From positions 17,957,001 through 18,021,000 of the forward strand of contig NC_092680.1 in assembly GCF_964355755.1 (NCBI RefSeq): a DNA stretch of 64,000 bases. Direction: 5' to 3'. The DNA is from Antedon mediterranea. Taxonomy: Eukaryota; Echinodermata; Crinoidea; Comatulida; Antedonidae. Shown piece after piece: positions 63,610 to 64,000 of this stretch. Below the pieces are notes generated by a model. That model saw only the letters and a program-made list of their open reading frames with translations, was not told where the DNA came from and did not search any database. Within the stretch, counting starts at the first letter, position 1, and each line of letters opens with the position of its first letter. Made by a program: the position numbers and the translations under genes.

Positions 63610-64000
63610 ACATTGAAAACGAAAGAACACGTCTACAACAACCCACTCCATGACGTCGTATCTAAGACGTTAATTATTATAATTGTTCGTACAAAATGAG
63701 GAATCCAATACTATACTATAAAACATTGTATCTATGCATAGAAATGGAAATATTAATTTAATTCAATTCAATATTATTTCTTATGAAATTTCAATGAAAA
63801 ACTTCTTTGAGTAATAATGACAATAACTATGGGGTCCAAGCACAAACAGAATGTCTTTGTGTGGAATATGCAAATAAACCAGTAATATCGTAAATAAATA
63901 AAAAATAAATCAACAACGAAACGTAACTATGTACAACATGTTATGCGCAGTATGATTGCTTTATTGACATGTATGCGTCGATGATTAATTAACAAAGAAA
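63610..64000. repeat. Start of tandem unit 3, cut by the window edge
   Basis: From ACATTGAAAACGAAAG the sequence repeats 55366 onward almost exactly through the window end, so at least one more unit begins here. Confidence 0.92.

Overview
The window is animal nuclear DNA: AT-rich, intron-rich and densely packed with short transposon relics. Three conserved metazoan genes lie head to tail on the plus strand, followed by a transposon-rich spacer and then a cluster of secreted lectin genes on the minus strand. The recurring TAGGCCT motif, the abundance of tRNA-derived SINEs and the lectin expansion suggest a marine invertebrate deuterostome, most likely an echinoderm. That placement is inference; no marker here fixes the species.

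Layout. (1) 1-6.5 kb: no recognisable gene; a palindromic MITE end, a LINE 3' end, SINEs and two minisatellites (117 bp and 22 bp units). (2) 6.5-13.7 kb: a 12-exon KSR-type (kinase suppressor of Ras) gene with a C1 domain and a pseudokinase domain whose catalytic motifs are unusually eroded. (3) 13.7-17.1 kb: spacer with a palindromic MITE and a minus-strand LINE tail. (4) 17.2-21.9 kb: an 8-exon UTP11 gene (SSU processome), with three separate inverted-repeat elements in introns 2, 3 and 4. (5) 22.6-38.9 kb: a complete 20-exon LONP1 (mitochondrial Lon protease), whose introns hold MITEs, SINEs, a 74-bp minisatellite, a Thr-codon-like repeat and a partial internal duplication that copies the end of exon 6. 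(6) 39-45.5 kb: a 60-bp satellite just after LONP1, LINE and SINE relics and several TIR elements. (7) 45.5-64 kb: three minus-strand genes for small secreted C-type lectin-like proteins with a Cys-rich, PAN-like tail. The second and third lie in near-identical tandem units of about 7.6 and 8.2 kb, and a third unit begins at 63.6 kb and runs out of the window.

All exon models were built by hand from splice sites and reading frame. Each of the six assembled CDSs keeps a continuous frame from ATG to stop: KSR-like 614 aa, UTP11 251 aa, LONP1 1047 aa, lectins 210, 218 and 220 aa. KSR (MAPK scaffold), UTP11 (ribosome assembly) and LONP1 (mitochondrial proteostasis) are housekeeping or signalling genes with no evident functional link. 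The lectin cluster is the fast-evolving accessory part: differences between its members are concentrated in the expected ligand-binding half of the lectin fold.
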